Assembly: GCF_026627425.1 (NCBI RefSeq)
Contig: NZ_JAPNLH010000001.1
Coordinates: forward strand, 62,001 to 126,000
Source of the DNA: Arthrobacter endolithicus
GTDB taxonomy: Bacteria; Actinomycetota; Actinomycetes; Actinomycetales; Micrococcaceae
DNA: 64,000 bases
Reading direction: 5' to 3'
The translations under genes were made by a program, and so were the position numbers. Shown one piece after another: positions 8,466 to 16,433 of the stretch (its first letter is position 1; every line of letters begins with the position of its first letter). The notes below the pieces were generated by a model that worked only from the letters and a program-made list of their open reading frames with translations, did not search any database and was not told the origin of the DNA.

Positions 8466-8852
8466 CTACGGGGCCGTGAGCTCCGCCAGGTCTCCGCGCA
8501 GCGGCCAACCCTGACCGTCAAGAATGACCTGTGCACAGCGGTACGTTGTGGTGTTGACGATGATGGGAGCCATCAAATTCACCGTCGTGGTTCCCTGCGC
8601 AAAATTCGCCACGACCAGAACCTGCGCCTGCTCCGGCGTTTGAAGACCCAGGGCGGTGCATTGTTCGTCAGTGAGCAGCGGGGCGTAATCGGGCAGATAG
8701 ACCGCGGCATCCAGGACGTACAGCCGTCGTTGCGTGCCGCCGATGGACTGCATCGTGTACAGGCCATCGGCGTCGGCCACCGCGTCAAGGGCAAAATCCA
8801 CCAGCGGTTCCAGGCCCGGCGGCGGCGCAATGAAGACGAGCGTCGCGGTCAT
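8466..8852 (-). CDS. fliW: Flagellar assembly factor FliW
   Basis: A 128-residue protein matching FliW: FIAPPPGLEPLVDFAL, a central LGLQTPEQAQVLVVANF and the hallmark TVNLMAPIIVNTTTYRCAQVIL. FliW binds CsrA and flagellin; when flagellin is exported, freed FliW titrates CsrA and relieves its block on flagellin translation. It is the last gene of the flgN-flgK-flgL-fliW operon and overlaps flgL by 4 bases. Its partner csrA lies at the far end of the island (36195) and candidate CsrA sites precede fliC. Confidence 0.92.
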   Translation of the reverse strand: MTATLVFIAPPPGLEPLVDFALDAVADADGLYTMQSIGGTQRRLYVLDAAVYLPDYAPLLTDEQCTALGLQTPEQAQVLVVANFAQGTTTVNLMAPIIVNTTTYRCAQVILDGQGWPLRGDLAELTAP

Positions 8853-9754
8853 CGGAGGAAGTCCATCAGCGACATCGGCAGCACCTTGGCGGTTACCGCG
8901 AGGGCCGCCTGGTAGCTGGTCGACTGTAGTTGCAGATCCAGGATGGCTTTCCCAAGATCCAGGTCCTCCACGCCCGCACGGCTGGCTTCCAGGGTGCCCT
9001 GCAGTGAGGTGTTGGCCTCCTTGGCACGGTCCAGTTGCGCCTGGCGCGTGCCGATCACCGTGCGGTCCGTGATCATGGATGTCATGCGCTTATCCAGCGC
9101 CGAGAGATGCTTACTGACGTCGGCTCCGGGGGACTTAAGGTCATCGACGATGTTCTTCAACAGATCGAAGACGGAAGGGTCAGCTGAGTTACCATCGGTA
9201 CCGAAGATGCCGGCACCGTCCGCGTCAACGCGGACGGTGGTATCCGTACCAATGCGGCGTTCGACGGCGCCAAGGACCGGCCGCGTCGCCGGCGGCACCG
9301 CTGCGGTCGAAGGGAACGGTGACGCCGCGTCGGAGTTCCCGGCAAAGACGTTCCGTCCCAGGTACTTGGTGTTGGCCTGGCTCAGCAGGTCCGTGCGCAG
9401 ACCGTCGATTTCGGCCGCGAGCGCATCCCGGCCCCCTTGGTTCAGGGACCCGTTGGAGCCCTGAACCGTCAGGTCGCGGACCCTGTTCATGATGCCGCTG
9501 ACGTTGCCCATCGCGGTGTCGATGGTCGACAGCCAGCCGGCGCCGTCGTCGATATTGCGTCCGTACTGATTCGTGGCAGTTTGCTGCGCGCGGATCTGCA
9601 GGGCCTGCGCCGTGGCGCTGGGATCATCCGAGGGCCGGCCAATCGCCTTGAGGGTTTGGGCGCGGTCCTGGAGCCTGGCCAGCTCGGCGTTGCTGGCCTG
9701 AAGGTTCCGCTGTGCGGACGCCATCATGGTCTGGTTGGTGACACGGCTAAGCAT
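8849..9754 (-). CDS. flgL: Flagellar hook-filament junction protein FlgL (HAP3)
   Basis: This 301-residue protein has the flagellin-like ends of FlgL: N-terminal MLSRVTNQTMMASAQRNLQASNAELARLQ and GRPSDDPSATAQALQIR, and C-terminal DLDLGKAILDLQLQSTSYQAAL. FlgL is exported and sits between FlgK and the filament. It starts 4 bases after flgK and overlaps fliW, so the genes are almost certainly translated from one message. Length is normal for the family. Confidence 0.93.
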   Translation of the reverse strand: MLSRVTNQTMMASAQRNLQASNAELARLQDRAQTLKAIGRPSDDPSATAQALQIRAQQTATNQYGRNIDDGAGWLSTIDTAMGNVSGIMNRVRDLTVQGSNGSLNQGGRDALAAEIDGLRTDLLSQANTKYLGRNVFAGNSDAASPFPSTAAVPPATRPVLGAVERRIGTDTTVRVDADGAGIFGTDGNSADPSVFDLLKNIVDDLKSPGADVSKHLSALDKRMTSMITDRTVIGTRQAQLDRAKEANTSLQGTLEASRAGVEDLDLGKAILDLQLQSTSYQAALAVTAKVLPMSLMDFLR

Positions 9755-9758
9755 GGCG

Positions 9759-11195
9759 CTATCTTCCCACGAGTCCGGTTCTATTGATCAATACATCCAG
9801 CATCTCATCCACCGCTGTCATCACTCGCGCGGCTGCCTGGTAGGCATGCTGGTAGGTGAGCAGATTGAGGTTTTCCTCATTCAGGCTCACCGAAGAAGAG
9901 GAGGCCTGCAGCTGCGTGGCATTGACCGCTGAAGCGGCCGCCAGGTTGCCCTGCTGCTGCCCGGTGCGCGATGCGGTACCGAGCCCGGTCACGAACCCGG
10001 ACCAACTGGAATCCGGGGAATCCTTGCCGGTACCGAGCCGGGACAGGGCATCAGCGTTGGCGCCGCTGAGGGCTCCGCCTCCTGCAGCGCCGGTGGCCAG
10101 TTCAGAAACATCAGTGACGGCGACGGCGATGCCCTTGGCTGCCGGTTGGCCGCTAGTAATGCTAAAGAAGGCCACGCCAGTCTGCCCGGAAGTAGTGGCC
10201 CCCGCTTGGTGGACGGCGTTGACTTTGTCCGCCAACTTGGTGGCAAAAACGTTGTAGGACTTGGCTGCCTCGGCAATGACGCCGCCGGTGCCGGCCGCTC
10301 CGGTCCCGGCCGGTGCCAGTACGGACAGCGCGCCGGCAAGCTCGCCGCCGTCGAGCGGGACGGCAGATCCGCGCCGGTCCTGCCATTCCAACCGGACCGG
10401 GTCGCCGCCGGTACCGTCGGCATCCATCGCATAACCCCCGGTGACCTGCACGCCACGGGCCGTCCCGCCGGTCACAATCGCGTTCCCGCCCACCAGTACG
10501 TCCACCATGCCGTCGCCGGTGTCCCGGACGGACCCGCCGGCCAGAGAAGCAATGGTGGCGGTGAGCTGGCTCCGCTGGTCCAGCATCTCGTTGGCGGAGC
10601 CGCCGGCGGCGAGGGTGGACCGGATGCGCAGGTTCAGGTCAGCAACCTGGGAAGCGGCGTTATTCAGATCCGTGGTCATGTCGTCCACCTGTGCACGGGT
10701 CTTGGACCACTGGGACTCCAGATCGCGGTAGCCCCCGGCGATCTGGCCGGTCAAATCATTCGCGGCAGCCAGCAGAGTGGCCGCGGGACCGGACTCGCCG
10801 GCCTTGTTGGACATGGCACCCCAGCCGGCCCAGAAGATTTGCAGCTTGGCGGAAATTCCAGCGGCGCCGGGTTCGTGGGTGGAATCCTCCATGGCGGTGA
10901 GGACGTTGCTGCGCACGGCGGTGTAGCCGGCCGAGGCACTCGTGGAGCGGACCTGGGCGTCCAGGAAGGTGTCTGCCAGACGGGCCACGCCGTCTACGGA
11001 AACGCCCTGCCCCGGGCGGGCCCCATTGGAGAAGAGCCCAACATTCGCCGTTTCCCCCATGGCCGAGGTGGTCACCCGTTGCCGGGTATAGCCGGCGGTG
11101 TTCGCGTTGGCAATGTTCTGGCCGGTGACGCTTAGGCCCTGCTGTGCGGCGTTCACACCGGACAGCGCCGCATTCAATGTGCCGAAGGTGCTCAT
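9759..11195 (-). CDS. flgK: Flagellar hook-associated protein FlgK (HAP1)
   Basis: From the ATG at 11195 the protein has 478 residues. The rod/hook-type N-terminus reads MSTFGTLNAALSGVNAAQQG and continues with QNIANANTAGYTRQRV; the C-terminus has VSLNEENLNLLTYQHAYQAAARVMTAVDEMLDVLIN, the coiled FlgK end. FlgK caps the hook and joins it to FlgL. The open frame extends to 11342, but that stretch is unrelated Arg/Pro-rich sequence overlapping flgN. The gap to flgN is 10 bases. Confidence 0.93.
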   Translation of the reverse strand: MSTFGTLNAALSGVNAAQQGLSVTGQNIANANTAGYTRQRVTTSAMGETANVGLFSNGARPGQGVSVDGVARLADTFLDAQVRSTSASAGYTAVRSNVLTAMEDSTHEPGAAGISAKLQIFWAGWGAMSNKAGESGPAATLLAAANDLTGQIAGGYRDLESQWSKTRAQVDDMTTDLNNAASQVADLNLRIRSTLAAGGSANEMLDQRSQLTATIASLAGGSVRDTGDGMVDVLVGGNAIVTGGTARGVQVTGGYAMDADGTGGDPVRLEWQDRRGSAVPLDGGELAGALSVLAPAGTGAAGTGGVIAEAAKSYNVFATKLADKVNAVHQAGATTSGQTGVAFFSITSGQPAAKGIAVAVTDVSELATGAAGGGALSGANADALSRLGTGKDSPDSSWSGFVTGLGTASRTGQQQGNLAAASAVNATQLQASSSSVSLNEENLNLLTYQHAYQAAARVMTAVDEMLDVLINRTGLVGR

Positions 11196-11205
11196 GGCGA
11201 AAACC

Positions 11206-11688
11206 TCACAGGTCCTTATCGAAGAGTCTGGCGCCGGCGTCCAGCCCGGTGCCGCCGCGGGAATCGTACGTGCCGGCGTCCGGGGCCAGCCCGGCGACCG
11301 TTTCCTGCGTCGAGCGGGCTGCGGCCCGCAGGAATTGATCATTGGCGTCGCGGAGCTCGCGGATGCGCATGGTCAGTTCGCCCAGAGCCTTGAGATGGCC
11401 GGCAAAAATTTCCGCCCACGGTCCGGCCGGCGCCTTGGCGGCAATGTCACGCAGGCTGGCGTCCTCGTCGATGCCCCACTCCTTGGCGAGTGCGGCGGCC
11501 TCCACGGTGCGGCCTAGTCCGGCACTTCGCAAGCGTTCAACCACCTGCTCTACTTCACGGGTTGCGTGCTGCAGCCAGCGGGTGTTTCCGGAGGTCAGGA
11601 TCAGCTGTTCCTCTTCCAGCTTGAACGTCAAAAGCTCAAGAAGTTCCCGTTCTTTCCACAGCAACGAGGACAGTTCCTGGGCGCCCAA
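11206..11688 (-). CDS. flgN: Flagellar export chaperone FlgN
   Basis: A 160-residue, mostly helical protein (LSSLLWKERELLELLTFKLEEEQLIL, then EVEQVVERLRSAGL) that fits FlgN, the cytosolic chaperone for FlgK and FlgL. The start is TTG at 11688 with AGGAG 9 bases upstream; no ATG is available nearby. It leads the flgN-flgK-flgL-fliW operon, and a FliA-type promoter lies 62 bases upstream (11750-11777, minus strand). Confidence 0.82.
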   Translation of the reverse strand: MGAQELSSLLWKERELLELLTFKLEEEQLILTSGNTRWLQHATREVEQVVERLRSAGLGRTVEAAALAKEWGIDEDASLRDIAAKAPAGPWAEIFAGHLKALGELTMRIRELRDANDQFLRAAARSTQETVAGLAPDAGTYDSRGGTGLDAGARLFDKDL

Positions 11689-11749
11689 CGTGATCAGCTC
11701 CTCTTCAATGTTCCGACAGACAACGCAGTCGCGCCTGGATTGTTATCCA

Positions 11750-11777
11750 CTGTCGGCACGGAATGCTTCAATGTTAG
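11750..11777 (-). promoter_or_regulatory. FliA-type (sigma-28-like) promoter of flgN-flgK-flgL-fliW
   Basis: On the minus strand CTAAC (11777-11773) is followed after exactly 15 bases by GCCGACAG (11757-11750). This matches the sigma-28 layout of a TAAA-like -35, 15 bases and GCCGATAA, and four other sites in the island. Predicted transcript start is near 11743, giving a leader of about 55 bases. Confidence 0.75.
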
Positions 11778-11895
11778 TCCGTGGAGGTGATAGGTTTCAG
11801 CTAGCGCGCCCGAGCACGTTGTCAGCTTGTTGTTTTGGTCTCTTCGGGAGCCTTCTTGTTCTAACGGTATTTATGGCTCCTGGGGGAACCAACAA

Positions 11896-12717
11896 ATGAA
11901 TCGTATTAAACGCAATGAGCTGGTGATCGAGAACCTGCCCTTGGTGGGCTACCTCGTCTCTGAACTGTGCGCCAAGGCCACCCATCTTTCCAGGGATGAC
12001 CTTGCCTCCGTGGGGGCCATCGCCCTGATCACGTCGGCCGAGGCCTACAACCCTGACTTTGGCGTACCTTTTGGCGCCTTTGCCCGCCGGCGGATCGTCG
12101 GCGCTTTCGCCGACGAAATGCGCTCCAGCGACTGGGCTCCGCGCTCAGTGCGCCGCCGGATCAAAGAAACCCTCGCCATCCGCGAGACTCTCACCGCGGC
12201 GCTGGGTCGCACGCCATCGGTGGACGAGATCGCAGCTTCCATGGGAGTGACCCGGGATGAAGCCGACGCCGCGCTGGCCGATGCAGCCCGCACCGTCTCA
12301 ACGATTGACGAGGTCACGGCCGAATTCCTGGTCGCGGAAAACGCGTCCCCCGAGGGTGAGCTGCTGGCCGCCGAGCGGCTGCAGTACCTGCGCGCTGCCG
12401 TCAGCTCCCTGCCGGAAAAGATGCGCTACGTGGTGGAGCAGATCTATTTTGAGGACCGCAGCGTCAAAGACCTTGCCGCCGAGCTTGGTTCCACGCATTC
12501 GGCCGTTTCCCAGCAGCGCGCCGAGGCGATCCGGCTGCTCGGGGACGGTATGGGCACGCATTACGGGCACGACGGCGGCGCGCACGTTCCGCTGTCCCGG
12601 ATCGCGCCGCAGCGCCGCAACGCCTACCTGACCGCCATGGGCGGCCACACCGCCGGTGGGATCACCCGCGGGGCGCATCACCATCCGGCGCCGGCGATGG
12701 ATGCCGCCGTTTCCTAG
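11896..12717 (+). CDS. fliA: Flagellar sigma factor, FliA/WhiG family
   Basis: A 273-residue sigma-70-family protein. Region 2 reads ENLPLVGYLVSELC, then DDLASVGAIALITSAEAYNP and FGAFARRRIVGAFADEMRSSDW (FliA/WhiG type). Region 3 follows (RRRIKETLAIRETLTAALGRTPSVDEIA) and region 4 is LPEKMRYVVEQIYFEDRSVKDLAAELG with the SHSAVSQ-like recognition helix. About 50 C-terminal residues are an unusual His/Gly-rich tail. GGGGGA precedes the ATG. It diverges from flgN and is the natural reader of the five CTAAC-N15-GCCGAYAG promoters nearby. Its own promoter is not of that type. Confidence 0.9.
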   Translation: MNRIKRNELVIENLPLVGYLVSELCAKATHLSRDDLASVGAIALITSAEAYNPDFGVPFGAFARRRIVGAFADEMRSSDWAPRSVRRRIKETLAIRETLTAALGRTPSVDEIAASMGVTRDEADAALADAARTVSTIDEVTAEFLVAENASPEGELLAAERLQYLRAAVSSLPEKMRYVVEQIYFEDRSVKDLAAELGSTHSAVSQQRAEAIRLLGDGMGTHYGHDGGAHVPLSRIAPQRRNAYLTAMGGHTAGGITRGAHHHPAPAMDAAVS

Positions 12718-12765
12718 CGGTTTTTCCGGGAGCGCGGGGGTTTCGCAAAGAACTTTCCCCAGTTG

Positions 12766-12793
12766 CTAACGGCTTTACCTGTTCCGCCGATAG
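12766..12793 (+). promoter_or_regulatory. FliA-type promoter of fliC
   Basis: CTAAC (12766-12770), 15 bases, then GCCGATAG (12786-12793). The -10 differs from the classical sigma-28 GCCGATAA only at the last base. The expected transcript start, near 12800, leaves a leader of about 54 bases that contains candidate CsrA sites. Confidence 0.85.
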
Positions 12794-12804
12794 TTGGGGT
12801 TACC

Positions 12805-12846
12805 AGGCCATGGATGGCCTAGTGAATTTGACCCAATCACGGAGGA
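12805..12846 (+). promoter_or_regulatory. Candidate CsrA-binding sites in the fliC leader
   Basis: AGGCC (12805-12809) and GGCCT (12816-12820) form a stem with the six-base loop ATGGAT, presenting the ANGGA motif preferred by CsrA. A second ANGGA (ACGGA, 12839-12843) overlaps the Shine-Dalgarno GGAGGA (12841-12846) seven bases before the fliC ATG. Bacillus subtilis hag has two CsrA sites, one over its Shine-Dalgarno, so the same translational control is inferred here. Confidence 0.65.
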
Positions 12847-12853
12847 ATACAAC

Positions 12854-13735
12854 ATGGGCATGCAAATCAACACCAACCTCGCGGCAAACAACACCTACCG
12901 CAACCTGTCGAATACACAGAACGACCTGTCCAAGTCACTGGAAAAGCTCTCCAGTGGCCTGCGCATCAACCGTGCCGGCGATGACGCTGCCGGCCTGGCT
13001 ATCTCCGAGGGCCTGAAGTCACAGGTGGGTGGCATGGCCGTGGCGGCCCGCAACGCGCAAGACGGCATCAGCGTCATCCAGACCGCTGAAGGCTCCCTGA
13101 GCGAGGTAACGTCAATTCTTCAGCGCGTGCGCGATCTGGCTGTACAGGCAGGCAACGACTCGAACAGCACCGAATCCCGCGCAGCGATCTCAACCGAGGT
13201 CCTCGCATTGGGTAAGGAGCTGACCCGCATTAGCGCTTCAACGAACTTCAACGGTACGACCTTGCTCGACGCATCCCGTGGGGACCAAGCCGGCCCTCCG
13301 ATTGTTTCCGGGAAGCCGATGACCTTTCAGATTGGCGCTGGTGGCACTCAGAGTACTGACCAGATCGATGTCAAGTTTATGGACGTCGCTGCAATTGGTA
13401 AGACCGTAACGGACTTGGGCACGACGGGGTCATCTGACGGTTTTAAGGATGCTGCAACCGCGTTGACAACGATTACTACCTTGGATACAAATATTAAGGC
13501 TGTATCCACCGCCCGGGCTTCCCTCGGAGCGGACCAGAACCGGTTCGAAAGCGTGATCAAGAACCTGGCAGTTTCCAAGGAAAATCTCTCTGCGGCGGGA
13601 TCCCGTATCCGCGACACGGACATGGCAGAGGAAATGGTCAAGTACACGCGCAATAACATCCTGTCACAGGCCGGAACCGCCATGCTCGCGCAGGCCAACC
13701 AGTCCAATCAGGGTGTACTGCAGCTCCTGCGCTAA
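12854..13735 (+). CDS. fliC: Flagellin
   Basis: A 293-residue flagellin. The N-terminal D0/D1 segment begins MGMQINTNLAANNTYRNL and includes LSSGLRINRAGDDAAGLAISEGL; the C-terminal segment has DMAEEMVKYTRNNILSQAGTAMLAQANQS and ends VLQLLR. The central domain is short (about residues 140-215) and its codons are less GC-biased than the ends, which suggests a variable region. The ATG at 12854 was chosen because GGAGGA lies just upstream. A FliA-type promoter and likely CsrA sites precede it, and a strong inverted repeat follows. Confidence 0.96.
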   Translation: MGMQINTNLAANNTYRNLSNTQNDLSKSLEKLSSGLRINRAGDDAAGLAISEGLKSQVGGMAVAARNAQDGISVIQTAEGSLSEVTSILQRVRDLAVQAGNDSNSTESRAAISTEVLALGKELTRISASTNFNGTTLLDASRGDQAGPPIVSGKPMTFQIGAGGTQSTDQIDVKFMDVAAIGKTVTDLGTTGSSDGFKDAATALTTITTLDTNIKAVSTARASLGADQNRFESVIKNLAVSKENLSAAGSRIRDTDMAEEMVKYTRNNILSQAGTAMLAQANQSNQGVLQLLR

Positions 13736-13811
13736 ATCCCGTGACCAGGCCCTGTGAGCAGGTTTTTCCGGTAACAGGGTCCGGGAATCAGGAACAGGTT
13801 TGACCGCGGCT

Positions 13812-13858
13812 CCTGCGGCCGATGGACGAGTGCGACTCACCGGTTCATCGGCCGCAGG
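13812..13858 (+). terminator. Inverted repeat after fliC (candidate terminator)
   Basis: CCTGCGGCCGATG (13812-13824) pairs perfectly with CATCGGCCGCAGG (13846-13858), 13 base pairs around a 21-base loop that has its own small GAGT/ACTC stem. No T-run follows, so it may be a partial terminator or an RNA-stabilising hairpin between fliC and fliD. Confidence 0.6.
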
Positions 13859-13900
13859 GAGGCCGCACCCGCAGTTAGAGACGTATCAGGAGTTACGCGC

Positions 13901-15238
13901 ATGGGAATCACTCTCGATGGCCTGTCGAGTGGTCTGGACACCACCACGCTTATTGCCTCGCTGATGAAGGTGGAGGCCATTCCGCAGACACTCTTAAAGA
14001 ACAAGGTCTCCGACAGTCAGGTCATGGCGTCGTCGTTGCAGGCGTTAAACAGCAAAATTGCCGCACTGGCAGATCTCGCAAAGACGGCCGCTAAGCCCGC
14101 CGCCTTCGATGTCTATGCGGCAACGAGCAGCTCCGACAAGGTAACGGCTGTTTCCACGGCTGGGGCCTCCGCAGGGCAAATCGATTTGGTGGTCGATCGA
14201 CTTTCCCAGACCCAGGTCAGTGTGACGGGTGCCTTGACTGTATGGCCGGACAGCGGGCTCACCCTCACCGCTAAAGACGGCACGGCGACCACCATCGCAT
14301 TGACCTCCAACTCTTTGGACGATGTGGTGAAAGCGATTAATGCTGCACCGGCAGGTGTCACCGCAATGAAAGTGGCAAGCGGGACAGATTCGGGCGGTAA
14401 CCCCCAGTACCGCCTCCAGCTCACTGCAGCTTCAGCGGGTGCCGCTGGCCAGTTCAGCATTTCCGGTACCACTGCCGCTGTGACAGAGATCAAAACCGCC
14501 CAAGACGCGCAGGTTACCCTTTGGGCGGGAACCGCCGCCGCCCAAGCCGTTATGTCGTCCACCAACACCTTTCCGGAACTGCTTCCGGGCGTCGCTGTGA
14601 CGCTGGCTTCCGGTTCCCTAGGGCCGGCTACGGTTACCGTGGCACGCGATGACAAGCAGGCAGCCAAGATGGCCTCGGATCTGGTGACCGCCCTGAACGG
14701 GATCTTTTCCCAGATCGCCGCCCGCAGTGCCGTTACCACCAGTACGGATGCCGGCGGTAAGACAGTCACCGCCACTGGGCCGTTCACCGGAGACAGCACC
14801 ATCAGGGACGTCAACCAGTCCATTCTCTCCGCGGCATCGATGCCGGTGAACGGCCACTCGCCAACGGAATACGGCGTTAGCATTACCCGCGACGGAAACC
14901 TGCTCTTTGACGCGGTCAAGCTGACGGCCGCTTTGGCGAAGGATCCCACCGGGACTAAAGCCGCCCTCGCTGAGATTTCCTCCCGGGTAAGCACTGCCGC
15001 CGCTAGAGCCTCCGATAAATACAGCGGTACCGTAACCTCCAAGATCACAGGCCAGCAGAGCGCCATCAGAGACCTTAGCGATCAGATCAGCAGTTGGGAC
15101 CTTCGGCTGGCCAGCAGGCAGGCCGGGCTGCAATCAACCTATGCAGCCCTCGAGGTTGCCCTAGGGAAAATGAAGTCCCAGCAGTCCTGGCTGACCGCAC
15201 AGCTGTCCGGCCTGTCGTCATCGAGCACGGGAGCCTGA
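13901..15238 (+). CDS. fliD: Flagellar filament cap protein FliD (HAP2)
   Basis: A 445-residue protein with the FliD N-terminus MGITLDGLSSGLDTTTLIASLMKVEAIPQ and a coiled C-terminus (KITGQQSAIRDLSDQISSWDLRL, then YAALEVALGKMKSQQSWL). FliD caps the filament tip and guides flagellin folding. CAGGAG lies 8 bases before the ATG. It follows fliC after a hairpin and precedes fliS. The central region has many Thr/Ser/Ala residues, as usual. Confidence 0.94.
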   Translation: MGITLDGLSSGLDTTTLIASLMKVEAIPQTLLKNKVSDSQVMASSLQALNSKIAALADLAKTAAKPAAFDVYAATSSSDKVTAVSTAGASAGQIDLVVDRLSQTQVSVTGALTVWPDSGLTLTAKDGTATTIALTSNSLDDVVKAINAAPAGVTAMKVASGTDSGGNPQYRLQLTAASAGAAGQFSISGTTAAVTEIKTAQDAQVTLWAGTAAAQAVMSSTNTFPELLPGVAVTLASGSLGPATVTVARDDKQAAKMASDLVTALNGIFSQIAARSAVTTSTDAGGKTVTATGPFTGDSTIRDVNQSILSAASMPVNGHSPTEYGVSITRDGNLLFDAVKLTAALAKDPTGTKAALAEISSRVSTAAARASDKYSGTVTSKITGQQSAIRDLSDQISSWDLRLASRQAGLQSTYAALEVALGKMKSQQSWLTAQLSGLSSSSTGA

Positions 15239-15243
15239 GTACC

Positions 15244-15672
15244 ATGAGCACTGCCTACGCACAGCAGATGGCCAAATACAACCGGGAGGCGGTCCTGTCC
15301 GCGCCGCCGGCCCGGCTGCTGACAATGCTCTATGACCGGCTGTTGCTGGACCTGGGCCGGGCCGAGATGGCCCAGACCGGACAGAACTGGGAGACCGCGT
15401 CGGAGAATCTGCTGCACGCGCAGGCCATCATCAGCGAGCTGACCTCGACGCTCAATACGGACGGCTGGGACGGCGCGGATGCTCTGCTGGGCGTGTATAA
15501 CTACGTGGCAGCCGCACTGATTGAGGCCAACATCCGCCGGGATGCGGCGAAAACGCGGGACTGCATTGCGGTGCTGGAACCGCTGCGGCAATCCTGGCAT
15601 GAAGCGGCTGCATCACTGCCCGTGCAATTGGCCACGGCATCGGCTTCGGGCGGAAACCTTGGCATCGGCTGA
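15244..15672 (+). CDS. fliS: Flagellin export chaperone FliS
   Basis: A 142-residue helical protein: MSTAYAQQMAKYNREAVLSA, then PARLLTMLYDRLLLDLGRAE, matching FliS, which binds the flagellin C-terminus in the cytosol before export. The ATG at 15244 lies 5 bases after the fliD stop; the frame is open further upstream but only inside fliD. The last residues (ASASGGNLGIG) are a flexible tail overlapping the next small gene. Confidence 0.92.
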   Translation: MSTAYAQQMAKYNREAVLSAPPARLLTMLYDRLLLDLGRAEMAQTGQNWETASENLLHAQAIISELTSTLNTDGWDGADALLGVYNYVAAALIEANIRRDAAKTRDCIAVLEPLRQSWHEAAASLPVQLATASASGGNLGIG

Positions 15673-15940
15673 GGCACCCGCTAATGAATGGGCCCGCATT
15701 CTGGACAGGCTGGAAGAACAGCTGACCGACCCGGAGGTTCTTTGGCATCCGCCTGCCGATGCCGGGCCGATCCCCGTGGAACTGATCGAGCGGGCCCGCC
15801 GGCTGCTCGTGGACCAGCATGCCGCCGTCGGGCATCTGGAAAGGCAGCAGCGGGAGACGGCACAGCACCTGGCGGCCATTCAATCGGTGCCCGAATCCAC
15901 CGGCGTTGGGCGCCCCGTTTTTCTGGATGTGAGCGGCTAG
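15659..15940 (+). CDS. Small protein downstream of fliS, possible FliT-like chaperone
   Basis: The frame gives about 93 residues from a TTG at 15659, overlapping the end of fliS by 14 bases. It is helical and charged: NEWARILDRLEEQLTDPEVLW, then VELIERARRLLVDQHAAVGHLERQQRETAQHLAAIQ. Position after fliS, size and helical content fit the FliT slot, but I see no residue pattern that proves this. The start is uncertain because no ATG is available and the ribosome site is weak. Confidence 0.55.
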   Translation: MASAEAPANEWARILDRLEEQLTDPEVLWHPPADAGPIPVELIERARRLLVDQHAAVGHLERQQRETAQHLAAIQSVPESTGVGRPVFLDVSG

Positions 15941-15983
15941 TCAGTCTGACGGCAACCTGACATTTAATCTTTTGCCGATTCTC

Positions 15984-16011
15984 CTTACGTAACCCCGTCA
16001 GATGCCGATAG
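15984..16011 (+). promoter_or_regulatory. FliA-type promoter of the flgB-fliK operon
   Basis: CTTAC (15984-15988), 15 bases, then GCCGATAG (16004-16011). The -35 differs by one base from CTAAC used at the other four sites. It lies in the 148-base gap before flgB, the first gene of a long overlapping run. Confidence 0.7.
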
Positions 16012-16088
16012 CTAGAGACGAGCACGGATCGCTCACTTAAATGGCCACGGATCGGCCAGCTTGTCCCTTTTGACGAAGCGGGTAACAG

Positions 16089-16433
16089 TTGTTCGATTCC
16101 GTGACTACGGTGGCCCTTGATAGTGCCCTGGACGGTTTGGCCATGCGGCAGCGCACCATCGCCGACAATATTGCCAACGTCAATACGCCCAATTACCATG
16201 CCAAAAAGATTGCCTTCGAAGCCGCGCTGAGTTCCTCGGTGCAGGCACGCGACGGGCATACGACGGCCACGACGACCCGATCGCTGGACGCGACGCAGCT
16301 GAACGGGAACAACGTCAACCTGGATACCGAGACGCTCGCGAACATCCAGACGGTGCTGCGCTACCAGTTCGCAGCCCAAGCCTCCAACGCGCCGTTCACC
16401 GGCATGCGCACCGCGATGCGGACCAACGGATGA
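16089..16433 (+). CDS. flgB: Flagellar proximal rod protein FlgB
   Basis: A 114-residue rod protein starting at TTG (no ATG available). FDSVTTVALDSALDGLAMRQ is followed by the rod/hook signature IADNIANVNTPNYHAKKIAFE. FlgB forms the base of the rod with FlgC and FliE. The gene overlaps flgC by 4 bases and is preceded by a FliA-type promoter. Confidence 0.92.
   Translation: MFDSVTTVALDSALDGLAMRQRTIADNIANVNTPNYHAKKIAFEAALSSSVQARDGHTTATTTRSLDATQLNGNNVNLDTETLANIQTVLRYQFAAQASNAPFTGMRTAMRTNG

Noticed and set aside
11861-11888. CTAACGG just before fliA as a possible sixth FliA promoter
   Set aside because: The base positions 15 bases later (11881-11888) read TGGGGGAA, not GCCGAYAG.
13812-13858. 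GCCGATGG in the fliC-fliD hairpin as a fliD promoter
   Set aside because: No CTAAC-like block lies 15 bases upstream; the sequence is explained by the inverted repeat.
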